A stretch of DNA of 64,000 bases from Treponema pectinovorum (GCF_900497595.1 NZ_UFQO01000001.1:310001-374000); one strand, 5' to 3'; positions 1 through 9,396 are shown, counted from the stretch's first letter. Numbers and translations are program-made. Notes: a model not told the origin generated them from the letters alone.

Positions 1-557
1 TCGCCGCAAAAAGTTGGAGAGCCTCTCTGGTCGTTTACAACTTTTATTTCGCTAAATTTATTCATCAATTTTATCATCGTGTAGACAAAGTTTTTTCCTT
101 GCCAACCGTAAAGCCAGGCAGTTCTTATGATGTAAGATTGGGCGCAGTTTGAACTTACATTTTTTTCCCCTTCTGCCTTTGTTGCTGCATAAACTCCAAT
201 TGGAGAAGGTGGCATATCTTCTGTTATGGGAGAAGTTTGTGAGCCGTCAAAAATATAATCCGTTGAAATATGTATAATTTTCGCTCCTATTGAAGTTGCT
301 ATAATAGCTAGATTTTTTGCTCCGAGCGAGTTCAGTTTTTCTGCCTTGTCGTGCTCTTCTTCTGCTTTATCGACTGCTGTATAGGAAGAGCAGTTTACTA
401 TAAAGTCAATTTTTTTATCCTTTATAAAATTTTGTAAAGCGAAAATATCAGTTATATCGATTGCACTTGAAGTTCCAGTAAAATTGATTTTTTTTTCATC
501 TAGTTGACGGCAAACTTCACTTCCAAGCATTCCTGTCGAACCTACGACCCAAATCAT
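1..557 (-). CDS. rmlD: dTDP-4-dehydrorhamnose reductase, N-terminal part
   Basis: Last enzyme of dTDP-L-rhamnose synthesis: NAD(P)H reduction of dTDP-4-keto-rhamnose in the cytoplasm. About 185 N-terminal residues are present; the gene leaves the window at base 1, against a usual family length near 290. The translation begins MIWVVGSTGMLGSEV, a Rossmann dinucleotide-binding loop. It continues with YTAVDKAE, the STDYIFDG strand, the catalytic YAATK (Tyr-x3-Lys) and RTAWLYG, all typical of RmlD. The ATG at 557 overlaps the rmlB stop as ATGA, so the two are translationally coupled. It is the last visible gene of the manA-manC-rmlACBD operon. Confidence 0.93.
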   Translation of the reverse strand, partial: MIWVVGSTGMLGSEVCRQLDEKKINFTGTSSAIDITDIFALQNFIKDKKIDFIVNCSSYTAVDKAEEEHDKAEKLNSLGAKNLAIIATSIGAKIIHISTDYIFDGSQTSPITEDMPPSPIGVYAATKAEGEKNVSSNCAQSYIIRTAWLYGWQGKNFVYTMIKLMNKFSEIKVVNDQRGSPTFCG

Positions 558-1696
558 CTGCCTTGCTCTTTATAATTTTTTAAAATCCAATCTTTATAAC
601 TTCCGTTTTGAATATTTTGGATCCACTCGGAATTTTTTAGATACCATTTTATTGTCGTTAAAAGTCCTTCTTCAAAACTCATCTTGCGCTGCCAGCCAAG
701 CATTTTTTTTGCTTTTGTGCAGTCAATCGCATAGCGTCTGTCGTGTCCGGGTCTGTCTTTTACATAGGTTATAGTCTTTTTAACTTCGTTCCTGTCGATT
801 CCAAGTTCTTTTGAAGTCAAATCTATTACGGCATTCAAGAGTTTTATGTTTTCCCACTCGTTTTCTCCACCCAAATTCCATTTTTCGCCTGCTGGAGAAT
901 TATTTACAATCTGCCAAACTCCTCTGTTGTGATCTTCTACATAAATCCAGTCACGAATATTTTTTCCGTCTCCATATACAGGAAGTGTTTTTCCATCTTT
1001 TATATTTGAAATCATCAAAGGTAAGAGTTTTTCTGGAAACTGAAAAGGTCCATAGTTGTTTGTGCAATTTGAAAGCGTTAAAGGAAGAGCATAAGTGTGA
1101 AAATATGCCATTGCAATGTGGTCAGAAGATGCTTTTGAAGCAGAATAAGGAGAGCGAGGATCGTAAGGAGTTGTCTCTAAAAAATATCCTTCTTTTCCTA
1201 AAGAACCGTAAACTTCGTCTGTTGATATGTGATGAAATATAACATCTTCCCTTGGATTATCCAGACTCACATTCCAGTATTTTCTTGCAACATCCAAAAG
1301 AGTGTATGTTCCCATGACGTTTGTCTTTATAAACGCTTCTGGTCCTAAGATTGACCTATCTACATGGCTTTCTGCTGCAAAGTGAATTACAGTGTCTATG
1401 TCGTACTGTTTAAAGATTCTTTCTATTTGAGAGCGGTCGCAGATGTCAACTTTTTCAAAAAAATAGCGACGATTTTCTTCACTAACTACACTGCCGTACT
1501 TTTTTTCAATGTCTTCTAAGCTTTCTGCATTTCCTGCGTAGGTTAAACAGTCTACGTTTATAACTCTGCCCTTGAAATTTGAATCTTTAAAACATTCAAG
1601 TCCAGAAGAACTTTCGCCAAGCAAATAGTGAATAAAATTGCAGCCTATAAATCCACAACCGCCTGTTACCAAGACGTTATTCAATTTTCTTTTCAT
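554..1696 (-). CDS. rmlB: dTDP-glucose 4,6-dehydratase
   Basis: Converts dTDP-glucose to dTDP-4-keto-6-deoxyglucose, an SDR-family step of rhamnose synthesis. Visible motifs are the NAD loop VTGGCGFIGCNF, the FAAESHVDRS segment, STDEVYG and the catalytic YSASK. I chose the ATG at 1696 (380 aa): AGGGA lies 7 bases before it and it follows the rmlC stop by two bases. An upstream in-frame start at 1714 would add six residues inside rmlC. The keto-sugar product could also feed the DegT-type aminotransferase at 8238 (inference). Confidence 0.95.
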   Translation of the reverse strand: MKRKLNNVLVTGGCGFIGCNFIHYLLGESSSGLECFKDSNFKGRVINVDCLTYAGNAESLEDIEKKYGSVVSEENRRYFFEKVDICDRSQIERIFKQYDIDTVIHFAAESHVDRSILGPEAFIKTNVMGTYTLLDVARKYWNVSLDNPREDVIFHHISTDEVYGSLGKEGYFLETTPYDPRSPYSASKASSDHIAMAYFHTYALPLTLSNCTNNYGPFQFPEKLLPLMISNIKDGKTLPVYGDGKNIRDWIYVEDHNRGVWQIVNNSPAGEKWNLGGENEWENIKLLNAVIDLTSKELGIDRNEVKKTITYVKDRPGHDRRYAIDCTKAKKMLGWQRKMSFEEGLLTTIKWYLKNSEWIQNIQNGSYKDWILKNYKEQGR

Positions 1697-1698
1697 AA

Positions 1699-2298
1699 TT
1701 ATTTCCCTATCCATTTTCCTTCAATATCAAAATAAGTGCCTTTAATATCAAATGCAGGATGATTTTTATCTTTTTCTGAAAGAAGCGGCTTTATATCTGG
1801 AGCAATTTTATTCCAATCAATACCGATTACTTCATCATTCCACATGAGCCCGCCTTCGCCTTTTGGATCATAAAAATCTGTACATTTATAAGCAAAAACC
1901 GCAGAATCGCTTAAAACAAAAAATCCGTGAGCAAAACCTTGAGGTATGTAAAACTGATTTTGAATTTCTGAATCCAAAACAACTCCATAATGCTTTCCAA
2001 AAGTTTTAGATGTTTTCCTAAGGTCAACTGCAACATCATAAACTCGTCCAAAAACAGCCCTTACAAGCTTTCCCTGTGGATGTGCTGTCTGAAAATGTAG
2101 ACCTCTTAAGACTCCTTTTGAAGAAGAACTTTGATTATCCTGAACAAAATCCATTTTTAATCCAGCATCAAAAAAATCTTTTTGCGAATAAGATTCAAAA
2201 AAATAACCTCGACTATCGCCAAAAACCTTTGGCTGAATTTCATACAATCCTAAGACTTCTATTCCATCGATAAAACATTTTTTAAACTCAAAAGCCAT
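1699..2298 (-). CDS. rmlC: dTDP-4-dehydrorhamnose 3,5-epimerase
   Basis: Cupin-fold epimerase acting between RmlB and RmlD. The 199 residues match the family length. The N-terminal half shows the signature GDSRGYFFESYSQKDF, then QDNQSSSSKGVLRGLHFQ, which carries the catalytic His region, and FYIPQGFAHGF. The ATG at 2298 is preceded by AGGAG with a 5-base spacer. The gene lies between rmlA and rmlB in the same operon, so its role is secure. Confidence 0.95.
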   Translation of the reverse strand: MAFEFKKCFIDGIEVLGLYEIQPKVFGDSRGYFFESYSQKDFFDAGLKMDFVQDNQSSSSKGVLRGLHFQTAHPQGKLVRAVFGRVYDVAVDLRKTSKTFGKHYGVVLDSEIQNQFYIPQGFAHGFFVLSDSAVFAYKCTDFYDPKGEGGLMWNDEVIGIDWNKIAPDIKPLLSEKDKNHPAFDIKGTYFDIEGKWIGK

Positions 2299-2358
2299 AC
2301 ATTCTCCTAAAAATCTTTTGCAAAGTTGTATAAAAAGTTTGCAGTGTAAATTGTAACT

Positions 2359-3234
2359 TTATTTTTCTGCTATGAATTTGAGATATGCTCCATAGTCTGT
2401 TTTATAAGACGAAGCAAGTTCCAAAATCTTTTCTTTTGAAATCCAGCCGTTATTGTAAGCGATTTCTTCTATGCAAGAAACATACATTCCTTGTCTTTTT
2501 TCAATCGTCGCTATGAAATTTGACGCTTCTAAAAGTCCATCGTAAGTTCCTGTATCTAGCCAGGCCATTCCCCTTCCCAAAAGTTCTACAGAAAGGCTGT
2601 GATTTTTTAGATATTCATTATTTACAGAAGTGATTTCTATTTCGCCGCGTGCACTGGGTTTTACATTTTGCGCAATCTGGACAACCCTGTTGTTGTAAAA
2701 ATAAAGACCTGGAACTGCATAATTTGATTTTGGCTTTGAAGGTTTTTCTTCAATTCCTAAAACTTTACCGCTTGAATCAAATTCTACAACTCCATATGCA
2801 CCTGGCTCTTTTACCATATAGCCAAAGATAACCGCTTCGCTTTTTTTTGTTTCTATTTTTTGAACCGCATTTTTTAAAGTATTTGTAAACGATTGTCCGT
2901 AAAAAATATTGTCGCCTAAAACCAAGGCTACATCGTCATCGCCAATAAAATCCTTGCCAACAATAAAAGCATCGGCAAGTCCTCGTGGCTTGTCCTGAAC
3001 GGCATAGTTAAAATTCATTCCAAGCCAGTCGCCACTGCCAAACAACTCTTTAAAAAGAGAAATATCGCGTGGAGTTGAAATTATCAAAACTTCTCTAATT
3101 CCTGCAAGCATTAGGCAACTAAGAGGATAATAAATCATTGGCTTATCGTATAAAGGTAAAATCTGTTTTGAAACCGCTTTTGTTATGGGATACAAACGAG
3201 TTCCGCTTCCGCCTGCTAAAATTATTCCTTTCAT
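2359..3234 (-). CDS. rmlA: glucose-1-phosphate thymidylyltransferase
   Basis: First enzyme of dTDP-rhamnose synthesis: dTTP + glucose-1-phosphate to dTDP-glucose. At 291 aa it has the normal RmlA length. The N-terminus carries LAGGSGTRLYPITKAVSKQ and PLYDKPMIYYPLS, followed by VLGDNIFYGQ (metal-binding Asp region), EEKPSKPKSNYAVPGLYFY and GRGMAWLDTGTYDGLLEAS. These are diagnostic of the RmlA/RffH type rather than a GlmU-like transferase. It is in operon order after manC and before rmlC. Confidence 0.96.
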   Translation of the reverse strand: MKGIILAGGSGTRLYPITKAVSKQILPLYDKPMIYYPLSCLMLAGIREVLIISTPRDISLFKELFGSGDWLGMNFNYAVQDKPRGLADAFIVGKDFIGDDDVALVLGDNIFYGQSFTNTLKNAVQKIETKKSEAVIFGYMVKEPGAYGVVEFDSSGKVLGIEEKPSKPKSNYAVPGLYFYNNRVVQIAQNVKPSARGEIEITSVNNEYLKNHSLSVELLGRGMAWLDTGTYDGLLEASNFIATIEKRQGMYVSCIEEIAYNNGWISKEKILELASSYKTDYGAYLKFIAEK

Positions 3235-3262
3235 CTTTTCAACTTCCTATTCTAAAAATTAT

Positions 3263-4327
3263 CTATAAGAGCTCAAATCTTCGTTGAGCCTTTAATTCTT
3301 CGACGACTTTTTTTACATCCTGAACTCTGTCTTTTTTGCAGACCAAAACCGCATCTGGAGTTTCAACAACTACAACATCATCAAGGTCAATCGTTGCAAC
3401 AAGCCTTTTGTCTGAATATACGATGCTGTTTTTTGTGTCTATGTTTATTGAATCTCCAATTATTATGTTTTGATTTTTATCTTTTTCATGCAAAGCGCCA
3501 AGCATATCAAAAGAACCCACATCGCTCCAGCCAAAGTCTCCAGGAACAACATAGACGCTATCGCTTTTTTCCATTATTCCGTAATCGACAGAAATGCTTT
3601 CGATTTTCGGATAAATTTCTTCTATCACGTTGAATTCTTCTTGGCTTCCCATGCTCTGTGCAATTTTTTCTAAATCCGAATACACATTTGGAAGGAAGTT
3701 CTTAAAAGCCTCCAAAATCGTGCTTGCCTTCCAGATAAACATTCCGCTGTTCCACAGGTAGTCGCCACTTTCAACATATTTTTGAGCCGTCGCAAGTTCA
3801 GGTTTTTCTTTGAATTCCAAAACTTTAAAAGCTAAAGATTCATCCTTTTTGAATTTTATATAACCGTAACCAGTAGAAGCAAAAGTTGGCTTAATCCCCA
3901 CTGTAACTAAAACATCTTTAGCCTTAGCTGTTTCTAAGGCAATTTTTAAAACCTTTGCAAATTCCTTTTCGTCTTTTATATATGCGTCGGATGGAGTTAT
4001 GACCATAAGACCGTCGCCGTATTTTTTTAGGATTTCGAAAGCTGCGTATCCGATGCAAGCGGCCGTATTACGAGAACTTGGTTCAGATAAGATATGATTT
4101 TTTTTGATTTTTGCTTTTGTCGCTTCAATCATTTTTGGAGTTTGAATAGAATTTGTAACGATGAAAATATCATCTTTGTCTGCAACCTGACAAAGCCTTT
4201 CTATCGCTTCGTTTACCATCAAATCTTTTCCACTTAAATTTAGAAGTTGTTTTGGAGTTTCTTGCCTTGAAAGTGGCCAAAAACGAGTTCCTCCACCACC
4301 TGCCATTATTATTCCATAAGTTTTCAT
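3263..4327 (-). CDS. manC: mannose-1-phosphate guanylyltransferase
   Basis: Makes GDP-mannose from GTP and mannose-1-phosphate. The start is MKTYGIIMAGGGGTRFWPLSR with QETPKQLLNL, the pyrophosphorylase loop of this family; SEPSSRNTAACIG, FKEKPELATAQKY and YLWNSGMF follow. At 354 aa it is the short, monofunctional form: the C-terminal isomerase domain of bifunctional AlgA/ManC is absent, and a separate isomerase (manA) lies just upstream in the operon. A phosphomannomutase is not in the window and must come from elsewhere. Confidence 0.94.
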   Translation of the reverse strand: MKTYGIIMAGGGGTRFWPLSRQETPKQLLNLSGKDLMVNEAIERLCQVADKDDIFIVTNSIQTPKMIEATKAKIKKNHILSEPSSRNTAACIGYAAFEILKKYGDGLMVITPSDAYIKDEKEFAKVLKIALETAKAKDVLVTVGIKPTFASTGYGYIKFKKDESLAFKVLEFKEKPELATAQKYVESGDYLWNSGMFIWKASTILEAFKNFLPNVYSDLEKIAQSMGSQEEFNVIEEIYPKIESISVDYGIMEKSDSVYVVPGDFGWSDVGSFDMLGALHEKDKNQNIIIGDSINIDTKNSIVYSDKRLVATIDLDDVVVVETPDAVLVCKKDRVQDVKKVVEELKAQRRFELL

Positions 4328-4358
4328 GATATTTAGAGATTTCCTTTTATGATAAAAA

Positions 4359-5303
4359 TTATATACTAGAAATGATAAGTTCTAAATCGCCAGTGAAGCA
4401 AACTTTACCATATTCAAACGGAATTATGAAGTTGCTGCCTTTTTGGATTTGTATGCCATCGACTTTTCCCTGTCCTTCAATAACAGAGACATTTAAAAAA
4501 TTCTGGTCTTGCTCGATCGTAAGGTTTTCTTTTACGTTTGCCTTCCAAACCGAAAAATACGAAGATGAACAAAGTTGAATGAGATTTTTGTTTACTGTTT
4601 TTGATTCATTTTTTGGTGGTTCAGTTTGAATAAATGGGCAGTTTATAACATCGAGGCTTTGTTTTATATGAAGTGGACGCTTTTTTCCTTCTTGGGTTCT
4701 ATCATAATCGTAGACCCTGTAAGTTATGTCGCTCGACTGCTGAGTTTCTAAAATCAAAGTTCCGCCTTTTATTGCATGCACAGTTCCTGGCGGGATAAAG
4801 AAAAAATCACCTTTTTTTACAGGAATTTCACGGATAAAGTCGTTCCATCGACCGTTTAATATCATATCGCTCAATTCTTTCTTATCTTTTGCATTGTGGC
4901 CGATTATTATCTTTGCGTTTGGAACAGCATCCAAAATGTACCAACATTCAGTTTTACCAAAAGGTTTATTTTCGTTTGCAAGTGCGTAAGAATCATCAGG
5001 ATGAACTTGAATGCTCAAATCTTTTTTTGCGTCGATTATCTTTATAAGGATTGGAAATTCACGAGTTTGCACATTTCCAAAAAGTTCTCTTCTTTTAGCA
5101 AAAAGAGTGCTTAAAGTGTAGCCTTTGTAGCAATCATCTTTTTCGATTGAAAAAACTTTGCAATCACCTGCAGGATGAGCACTTATAGCCCAACACTCGC
5201 CTGTAGTGGAAGACGGAATTGAATAATCGAATTCTTTAAGCCGCTCTCCACCCCACAAAACTTCTTTAAAAACTGGCTCAAGAAAAATTATCGGTGCTTT
5301 CAT
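4359..5303 (-). CDS. manA: mannose-6-phosphate isomerase, class I
   Basis: Interconverts fructose-6-phosphate and mannose-6-phosphate and is the entry point of GDP-mannose supply. The 314 aa length matches the short Bacillus-type ManA. Zinc-site motifs are visible: IQVHPDDSYA, GKTECWYIL and PPGTVHAIKGG, plus ETQQSSDITYRVYDYDR. It is the first gene of the minus-strand sugar-nucleotide operon, so the operon promoter lies between it and the divergent wzi-like gene at 5481. No clear Shine-Dalgarno sequence precedes the ATG. Confidence 0.93.
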   Translation of the reverse strand: MKAPIIFLEPVFKEVLWGGERLKEFDYSIPSSTTGECWAISAHPAGDCKVFSIEKDDCYKGYTLSTLFAKRRELFGNVQTREFPILIKIIDAKKDLSIQVHPDDSYALANENKPFGKTECWYILDAVPNAKIIIGHNAKDKKELSDMILNGRWNDFIREIPVKKGDFFFIPPGTVHAIKGGTLILETQQSSDITYRVYDYDRTQEGKKRPLHIKQSLDVINCPFIQTEPPKNESKTVNKNLIQLCSSSYFSVWKANVKENLTIEQDQNFLNVSVIEGQGKVDGIQIQKGSNFIIPFEYGKVCFTGDLELIISSI

Positions 5304-5322
5304 ATAAAAATTTCACGCACTA

Positions 5323-5351
5323 ATGTTATCGTTAATAAAGATTTTTCACAA
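5323..5351 (-). promoter_or_regulatory. candidate promoter of the manA-rmlD operon
   Basis: On the minus strand TTGTGA (5346-5351) and TAACAT (5323-5328) are spaced 17 bases, about 20 bases before the manA ATG. A second candidate just upstream is TTGTCA (5395-5400) with TATTTT (5371-5376), spacer 18. Both match consensus only in part, and AT-rich DNA gives such matches by chance. Confidence 0.35.
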
Positions 5352-5441
5352 CCTGAAGATATATTTTTTCAAAATATAAAAAAGTTTTTTTTGCTGACAA
5401 AAAATGTGTTTTTAAACTCCGCTATCGCATAAAAAACGAGG

Positions 5442-5470
5442 TGGAATTTTATTGGGATTTTCTTTATCAT
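5442..5470 (+). promoter_or_regulatory. candidate promoter of the wzi-like gene, leaderless layout
   Basis: TATCAT at 5465-5470 (one mismatch to TATAAT) lies 17 bases after TGGAAT (5442-5447, weak -35). Its end is 10 bases from the ATG at 5481, leaving no room for a leader, and no Shine-Dalgarno sequence is present. Four other genes in the window show the same spacing. Confidence 0.4.
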
Positions 5471-5480
5471 CGCCGTACCT

Positions 5481-7154
5481 ATGAAAAAAAATCTTTTAAT
5501 TGCAATTATTTCAATTTTATTTATAAAACCGTTTTATTCACAGGAAGCGTTAAAAAGTGTTGAAGAAGAATATTATGATTTTTTAGCTTTGCAAGGAATT
5601 ACTGAAAAACCAACTTTAGGATACAGAACGCTATCGGATTCGGTTTGGAAAATAAAAAAAGATGAAAATGGAAATGAACTTTCGCATATCTGGAGTGGCA
5701 ATAATTTAGGAAACACAAAAACAATATGGCAGGCAAAAGATTTCCCTCAAAATCGCTTTACACAAGGATTTTTTAGCGGTGTAAATGTTAGAATCTTTGG
5801 ACCTGAATGGTTTAATTCATATAATACTGCTTCTCCCTACGGACAAAATGACGGTGCCTTGTGGCAAGGGAAAGGATATAACACATCTTTTTCAAGTGGA
5901 ATAAGATTAGAAGGCTTTGGAATTGAAGCAACTTTTAAACCGCAGTTGAGTTTTAGCCAAAATAGAGATTTTGAATATATAAAACCCAATTATTCAGGTA
6001 GCAACTTTGAAGGCAAGGCAGAAAAATACGGTTATTATGGAGTAAAATCAATCGACGCTCCTCAGCGTTTTGGAGAAAATTCGTTTTGGACGTATGATTG
6101 GGGCGACACAGAAATTCGCTATACATGGCACACTTTGACATTGGGCTTTGGAACACAATCAATTTGGCTGGGACCTGCAAAACTAAATCCGATAATGCAT
6201 TCAAATAATGCGCCAACATATCCAAAATTCGACATAGGTTTAAGAAAAACACAAATTCATCTCCCTTATTTTAACTTGTATCTAGGCGATATAGAAACAA
6301 GGCTTTGGTGGGGAAAATTAAGCGAAAGTAAATATTTTGATAATGATAAGGGCAATGATGAGAATTTAATAACAGGGCTTTCTGTAAACTATTCATTTCC
6401 AGGAATGTTAAAAGGTCTTTCACTCGGTGTTAATAGAACTATGCTGAGCAAGTGGAAAGATAAAAATCTTTATACGATGTTAGATATTTTTGTGCCTGGC
6501 TTATCGAATCTTACTTCAGGTGGAGATGATAACAGCGACCAAAGACTCTCTGTTATCTTTGATTATAAAATTCAAAAAGTAGGTTTTGAAATCTATTTAG
6601 AATTGGCAATAAATGACCATCCTGCATCCTTCCTTTCCTTTTTAAGAGATCCCTTCCATACCGCAGCTTACACTACAGGAATTAGGAAAAATTTTTATTT
6701 TAGTTCTAATTACAATGGAGAACTTTTACTGGAATTATCCGATTTAGAATCTTCAAATGATTATGGAAGAACACTTCCATGGTCAACAACTTTTTATTCA
6801 CACCACAAAATCTTACAAGGTTATACAAATAAAGGACAATGGTTAGGAGCTGGAATTGGAACTGGGGGAAACAGCCAATGCTTAAAATTTTCTTTATACA
6901 ATAAAAAAGCAAAATATGAAGTTTTTATTCAAAGAAAAAGCATAGATTTAGATTATACTTGGTTTGTAAAAGACACTAATATGGGCGATATCTCTATAGG
7001 ACTAGGAGTAGAAAACTTTATAACAAAAAATCTTTTATTGACAAGCGGTGCAATAGGAATATGCCGTTTGGAAAAAACTCAAGCGGCAAAAACGGGCTCA
7101 AACGAAAAAAAAATGAATGCTTCCGTATATATGGGATTTTCTTATAAGTTTTAG
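5481..7154 (+). CDS. Wzi-like capsule assembly outer-membrane protein
   Basis: The 557-residue protein starts with a signal peptide (MKKNLLIAIISILFIKPFYSQ) and continues as alternating aromatic/polar strands to a C-terminal SVYMGFSYKF, typical of an outer-membrane beta-barrel. The N-terminal part (YYDFLALQGITEKPTLGYRT) and the central stretch around WLGPAKLNPIMHSNNAPTYP match the capsule-assembly Wzi family, in which Wzi binds surface polysaccharide and anchors capsule. It is the first gene of the plus-strand glycan cluster and divergent from the sugar-nucleotide operon. Family assignment is by pattern recognition; its role in a spirochaete is inferred. Confidence 0.75.
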   Translation: MKKNLLIAIISILFIKPFYSQEALKSVEEEYYDFLALQGITEKPTLGYRTLSDSVWKIKKDENGNELSHIWSGNNLGNTKTIWQAKDFPQNRFTQGFFSGVNVRIFGPEWFNSYNTASPYGQNDGALWQGKGYNTSFSSGIRLEGFGIEATFKPQLSFSQNRDFEYIKPNYSGSNFEGKAEKYGYYGVKSIDAPQRFGENSFWTYDWGDTEIRYTWHTLTLGFGTQSIWLGPAKLNPIMHSNNAPTYPKFDIGLRKTQIHLPYFNLYLGDIETRLWWGKLSESKYFDNDKGNDENLITGLSVNYSFPGMLKGLSLGVNRTMLSKWKDKNLYTMLDIFVPGLSNLTSGGDDNSDQRLSVIFDYKIQKVGFEIYLELAINDHPASFLSFLRDPFHTAAYTTGIRKNFYFSSNYNGELLLELSDLESSNDYGRTLPWSTTFYSHHKILQGYTNKGQWLGAGIGTGGNSQCLKFSLYNKKAKYEVFIQRKSIDLDYTWFVKDTNMGDISIGLGVENFITKNLLLTSGAIGICRLEKTQAAKTGSNEKKMNASVYMGFSYKF

Positions 7155-7222
7155 ATAATTGTGCTTTATTTTACATTGTGATATTCTCACAGAGAATAAC
7201 CTATTTTTTGGACTTTCTTTTT

Positions 7223-8194
7223 ATGATAAATTTCAAACATATAATTATCACTCAATTTAATATTCCACTAAAAAAGGATGACGCAGACAATAAACAAGCA
7301 AAAGGTATTCAACAGGATTATCTAAATAACAGACTAGAGATTTTTGAAAAATACTGTCTACCATCAGTGGAAAAACAAACCTGCAAAAATTTTACTTGGC
7401 TTATTTTATTTTCAGAAAATACACCAAATGACGTAAGAACTCGCATAAATAAATACGTAGAAAGATGCCCTCAAATCATCCCTTGTTATTTTAATTTTCA
7501 CGATTTTGACGACAGCAAAAAACCTTATCCTTCTTGGATATTAGAAAAAGCAGAAAAATACCATAACACAATGAAAAAACACTTCTCAAATTATGTACCA
7601 GATGAATTTGCAGAAGTTGAGCGCATAATTCAACCTTTATACTTAAATTATCTTTTTACAAAATATGTTCCAGATGAAACTGAAGTATTAGTTACAAGCC
7701 GAATCGATAACGATGACAGTGTAAATATAAATTTTGTAAAGACGATACAAGAAAAATTACAGGAAATAAATGATACTGATTATATAATGAACTTCCTTTA
7801 CGGTTATCAAAAAGATTTAAATAAGGGGCTTTTACAAAAGTATTATTATCCTAATAATCACTTTTCAACTTATGTTTCGAGATATAATAAAAACTACAAT
7901 GATACGGTTTATACTTGGGAACATGGGAGAATTTTTCTTTATAAAAAAGTTATAAATATAAAAACATTTCCAATGTGGATTGAATATATACATAAGACAA
8001 ATGTGGTAAACAGATTGAGATTAACGTGGAAAAGTAAACCGTGTTTTTTCATAAAAAATTATAAAGATTTCGGTTATGATTCGCCAATTTTGTGCAACAA
8101 AAAAGCGGAGTTGAAACTTATTTTTTCTTGGAATTTTATATATTCAATGATTTCGAGCTTTATACTTTCGATATTGTCAAAATTAAAAAAGTAA
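7223..8194 (+). CDS. putative rhamnosyltransferase-like glycosyltransferase
   Basis: A GT-A-like protein of 323 aa. After MINFKHIIITQFNIPL it shows SVEKQTCKNFTWLILF and the acidic metal-site segment VTSRIDNDDSVNINF, the pattern of the family annotated as putative rhamnosyl transferase. The C-terminus ends in a hydrophobic/basic stretch that may bind the membrane. I prefer the ATG at 7223, because homologues begin near MxxFKHxIITQFN; a GTG at 7178 would add 15 unrelated residues. Neither start has a good ribosome site. Rhamnose as donor is plausible given rmlABCD next door, but unproven. Confidence 0.65.
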   Translation: MINFKHIIITQFNIPLKKDDADNKQAKGIQQDYLNNRLEIFEKYCLPSVEKQTCKNFTWLILFSENTPNDVRTRINKYVERCPQIIPCYFNFHDFDDSKKPYPSWILEKAEKYHNTMKKHFSNYVPDEFAEVERIIQPLYLNYLFTKYVPDETEVLVTSRIDNDDSVNINFVKTIQEKLQEINDTDYIMNFLYGYQKDLNKGLLQKYYYPNNHFSTYVSRYNKNYNDTVYTWEHGRIFLYKKVINIKTFPMWIEYIHKTNVVNRLRLTWKSKPCFFIKNYKDFGYDSPILCNKKAELKLIFSWNFIYSMISSFILSILSKLKK

Positions 8195-8237
8195 TTTTTT
8201 TCTGAAAAGAGAATTAGATAACAATAGGAGTTTTATT

Positions 8238-9380
8238 ATGTCGATTCAAGTTTTTAGACCTTCTTTTGATGTAGAAGCTTGCTTAAAAGAAATTAGAGAA
8301 TGCTTAGAAAACGGTTGGACAGGCATGGGATTTAAAACCGTACAATTTGAAGAAAAATGGAAAGAATATACAGGTTTAAAGAATGCATATTTTTTAAATA
8401 GTGCAACTGCTGCGTTAAATCTTTCTTTCAACATTTTAAAAACAGAAAATAAATGGAATGATAATGACGAAGTGATTTCAACTCCGTTGACTTTTATTTC
8501 GACAAATCATGCCATTGTAAAAGCAGGACTCCATGCAGTATTTGCAGATGTTGATGAAACTTTATGTTTAAATCCAGAAGATGTAAAAAAGAAAATAACA
8601 AATAAAACGAGAGCCGTATGTTTTGTTGCATTTGGTGGCAACATTGGAAATTACTATGAAATTGTAAAAATATGCAAAGAGAAAAATCTTGCACTTATTT
8701 TAGATGCTGCCCATATGGCAGGGACACGAGTAAATGGTGAAATTCCTGGAAAAGAAGCTGATGTTGTTTGCTGGAGTTTTCAAGCGGTAAAAAATTTACC
8801 TACTGGGGACAGTGGAATGATTTGTTTCAATAACGCATCTTACGATAAATTAGCAAGGCAGAGGGCATGGTTAGGTATCAACAAGGATACTTACGAAAGG
8901 ACAGGTGCAAACGGCTCTTATAAATGGAAATACGATGTAGATTACGTCGGTAATAAATACAATGGCAATTCTGTTATGGCAGCGATTGCAATCGCTCAAT
9001 TGCCGCATCTCGATAAAGAGAACTCATACAGAAGACAAATTGCACTTTGGTATAAAAAAGGATTTGAAAAATATGAAGCAAACGGAAAAGTAAAATTTAT
9101 TCCAATACCTGCAAACTGTGAAACTTCTCAACATATTTTTCAGATAATTGTTGAAAATCGAGATGACCTTTTAACTTATTTGAATGAGCATGATATCTAT
9201 CCAGGAGTACACTATATTACTAACACAGAGTATTCTATGTACAGATATGCAAAGGGAACTTGTCCGTACGCAGACTATATAAGTGACCATATAATATCTC
9301 TACCAATACATATGGCTTTAACATATAATGATGTTAATATTGTTATAAAACACGTATGCGATTTTTTAGACAGAACTTAA
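8238..9380 (+). CDS. DegT/DnrJ/EryC1/StrS family sugar aminotransferase
   Basis: PLP enzyme that would transaminate a nucleotide-linked keto-sugar to an amino-sugar. In 380 aa the family landmarks appear in order: NSATAALNLS, STPLTFISTNHAIVKAG, LDAAHMAGT (PLP-binding Asp), then SFQAVKNLPTGDSGM with the Schiff-base lysine at residue 185. AGGAG lies 8 bases before the ATG. No dedicated keto-sugar dehydratase is adjacent; RmlB product (dTDP-4-keto-6-deoxyglucose) is the one keto-sugar nucleotide made in the window, so a 4-amino-4,6-dideoxyhexose is the simplest guess. Confidence 0.87.
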   Translation: MSIQVFRPSFDVEACLKEIRECLENGWTGMGFKTVQFEEKWKEYTGLKNAYFLNSATAALNLSFNILKTENKWNDNDEVISTPLTFISTNHAIVKAGLHAVFADVDETLCLNPEDVKKKITNKTRAVCFVAFGGNIGNYYEIVKICKEKNLALILDAAHMAGTRVNGEIPGKEADVVCWSFQAVKNLPTGDSGMICFNNASYDKLARQRAWLGINKDTYERTGANGSYKWKYDVDYVGNKYNGNSVMAAIAIAQLPHLDKENSYRRQIALWYKKGFEKYEANGKVKFIPIPANCETSQHIFQIIVENRDDLLTYLNEHDIYPGVHYITNTEYSMYRYAKGTCPYADYISDHIISLPIHMALTYNDVNIVIKHVCDFLDRT

Positions 9381-9396
9381 AATATATCAATAAAAT

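Noticed and set aside
811-1242. 143-codon open frame opposite rmlB, and many similar long frames opposite real genes
   Set aside because: They follow the codon structure of the true gene on the other strand and show no domain or start signal.
7182-7198. 7-bp hairpin TATTCTC-ACA-GAGAATA after the wzi-like gene
   Set aside because: The stem is AT-rich and the T run is separated from it by several bases, so it is weak as a terminator; the next gene follows at once.
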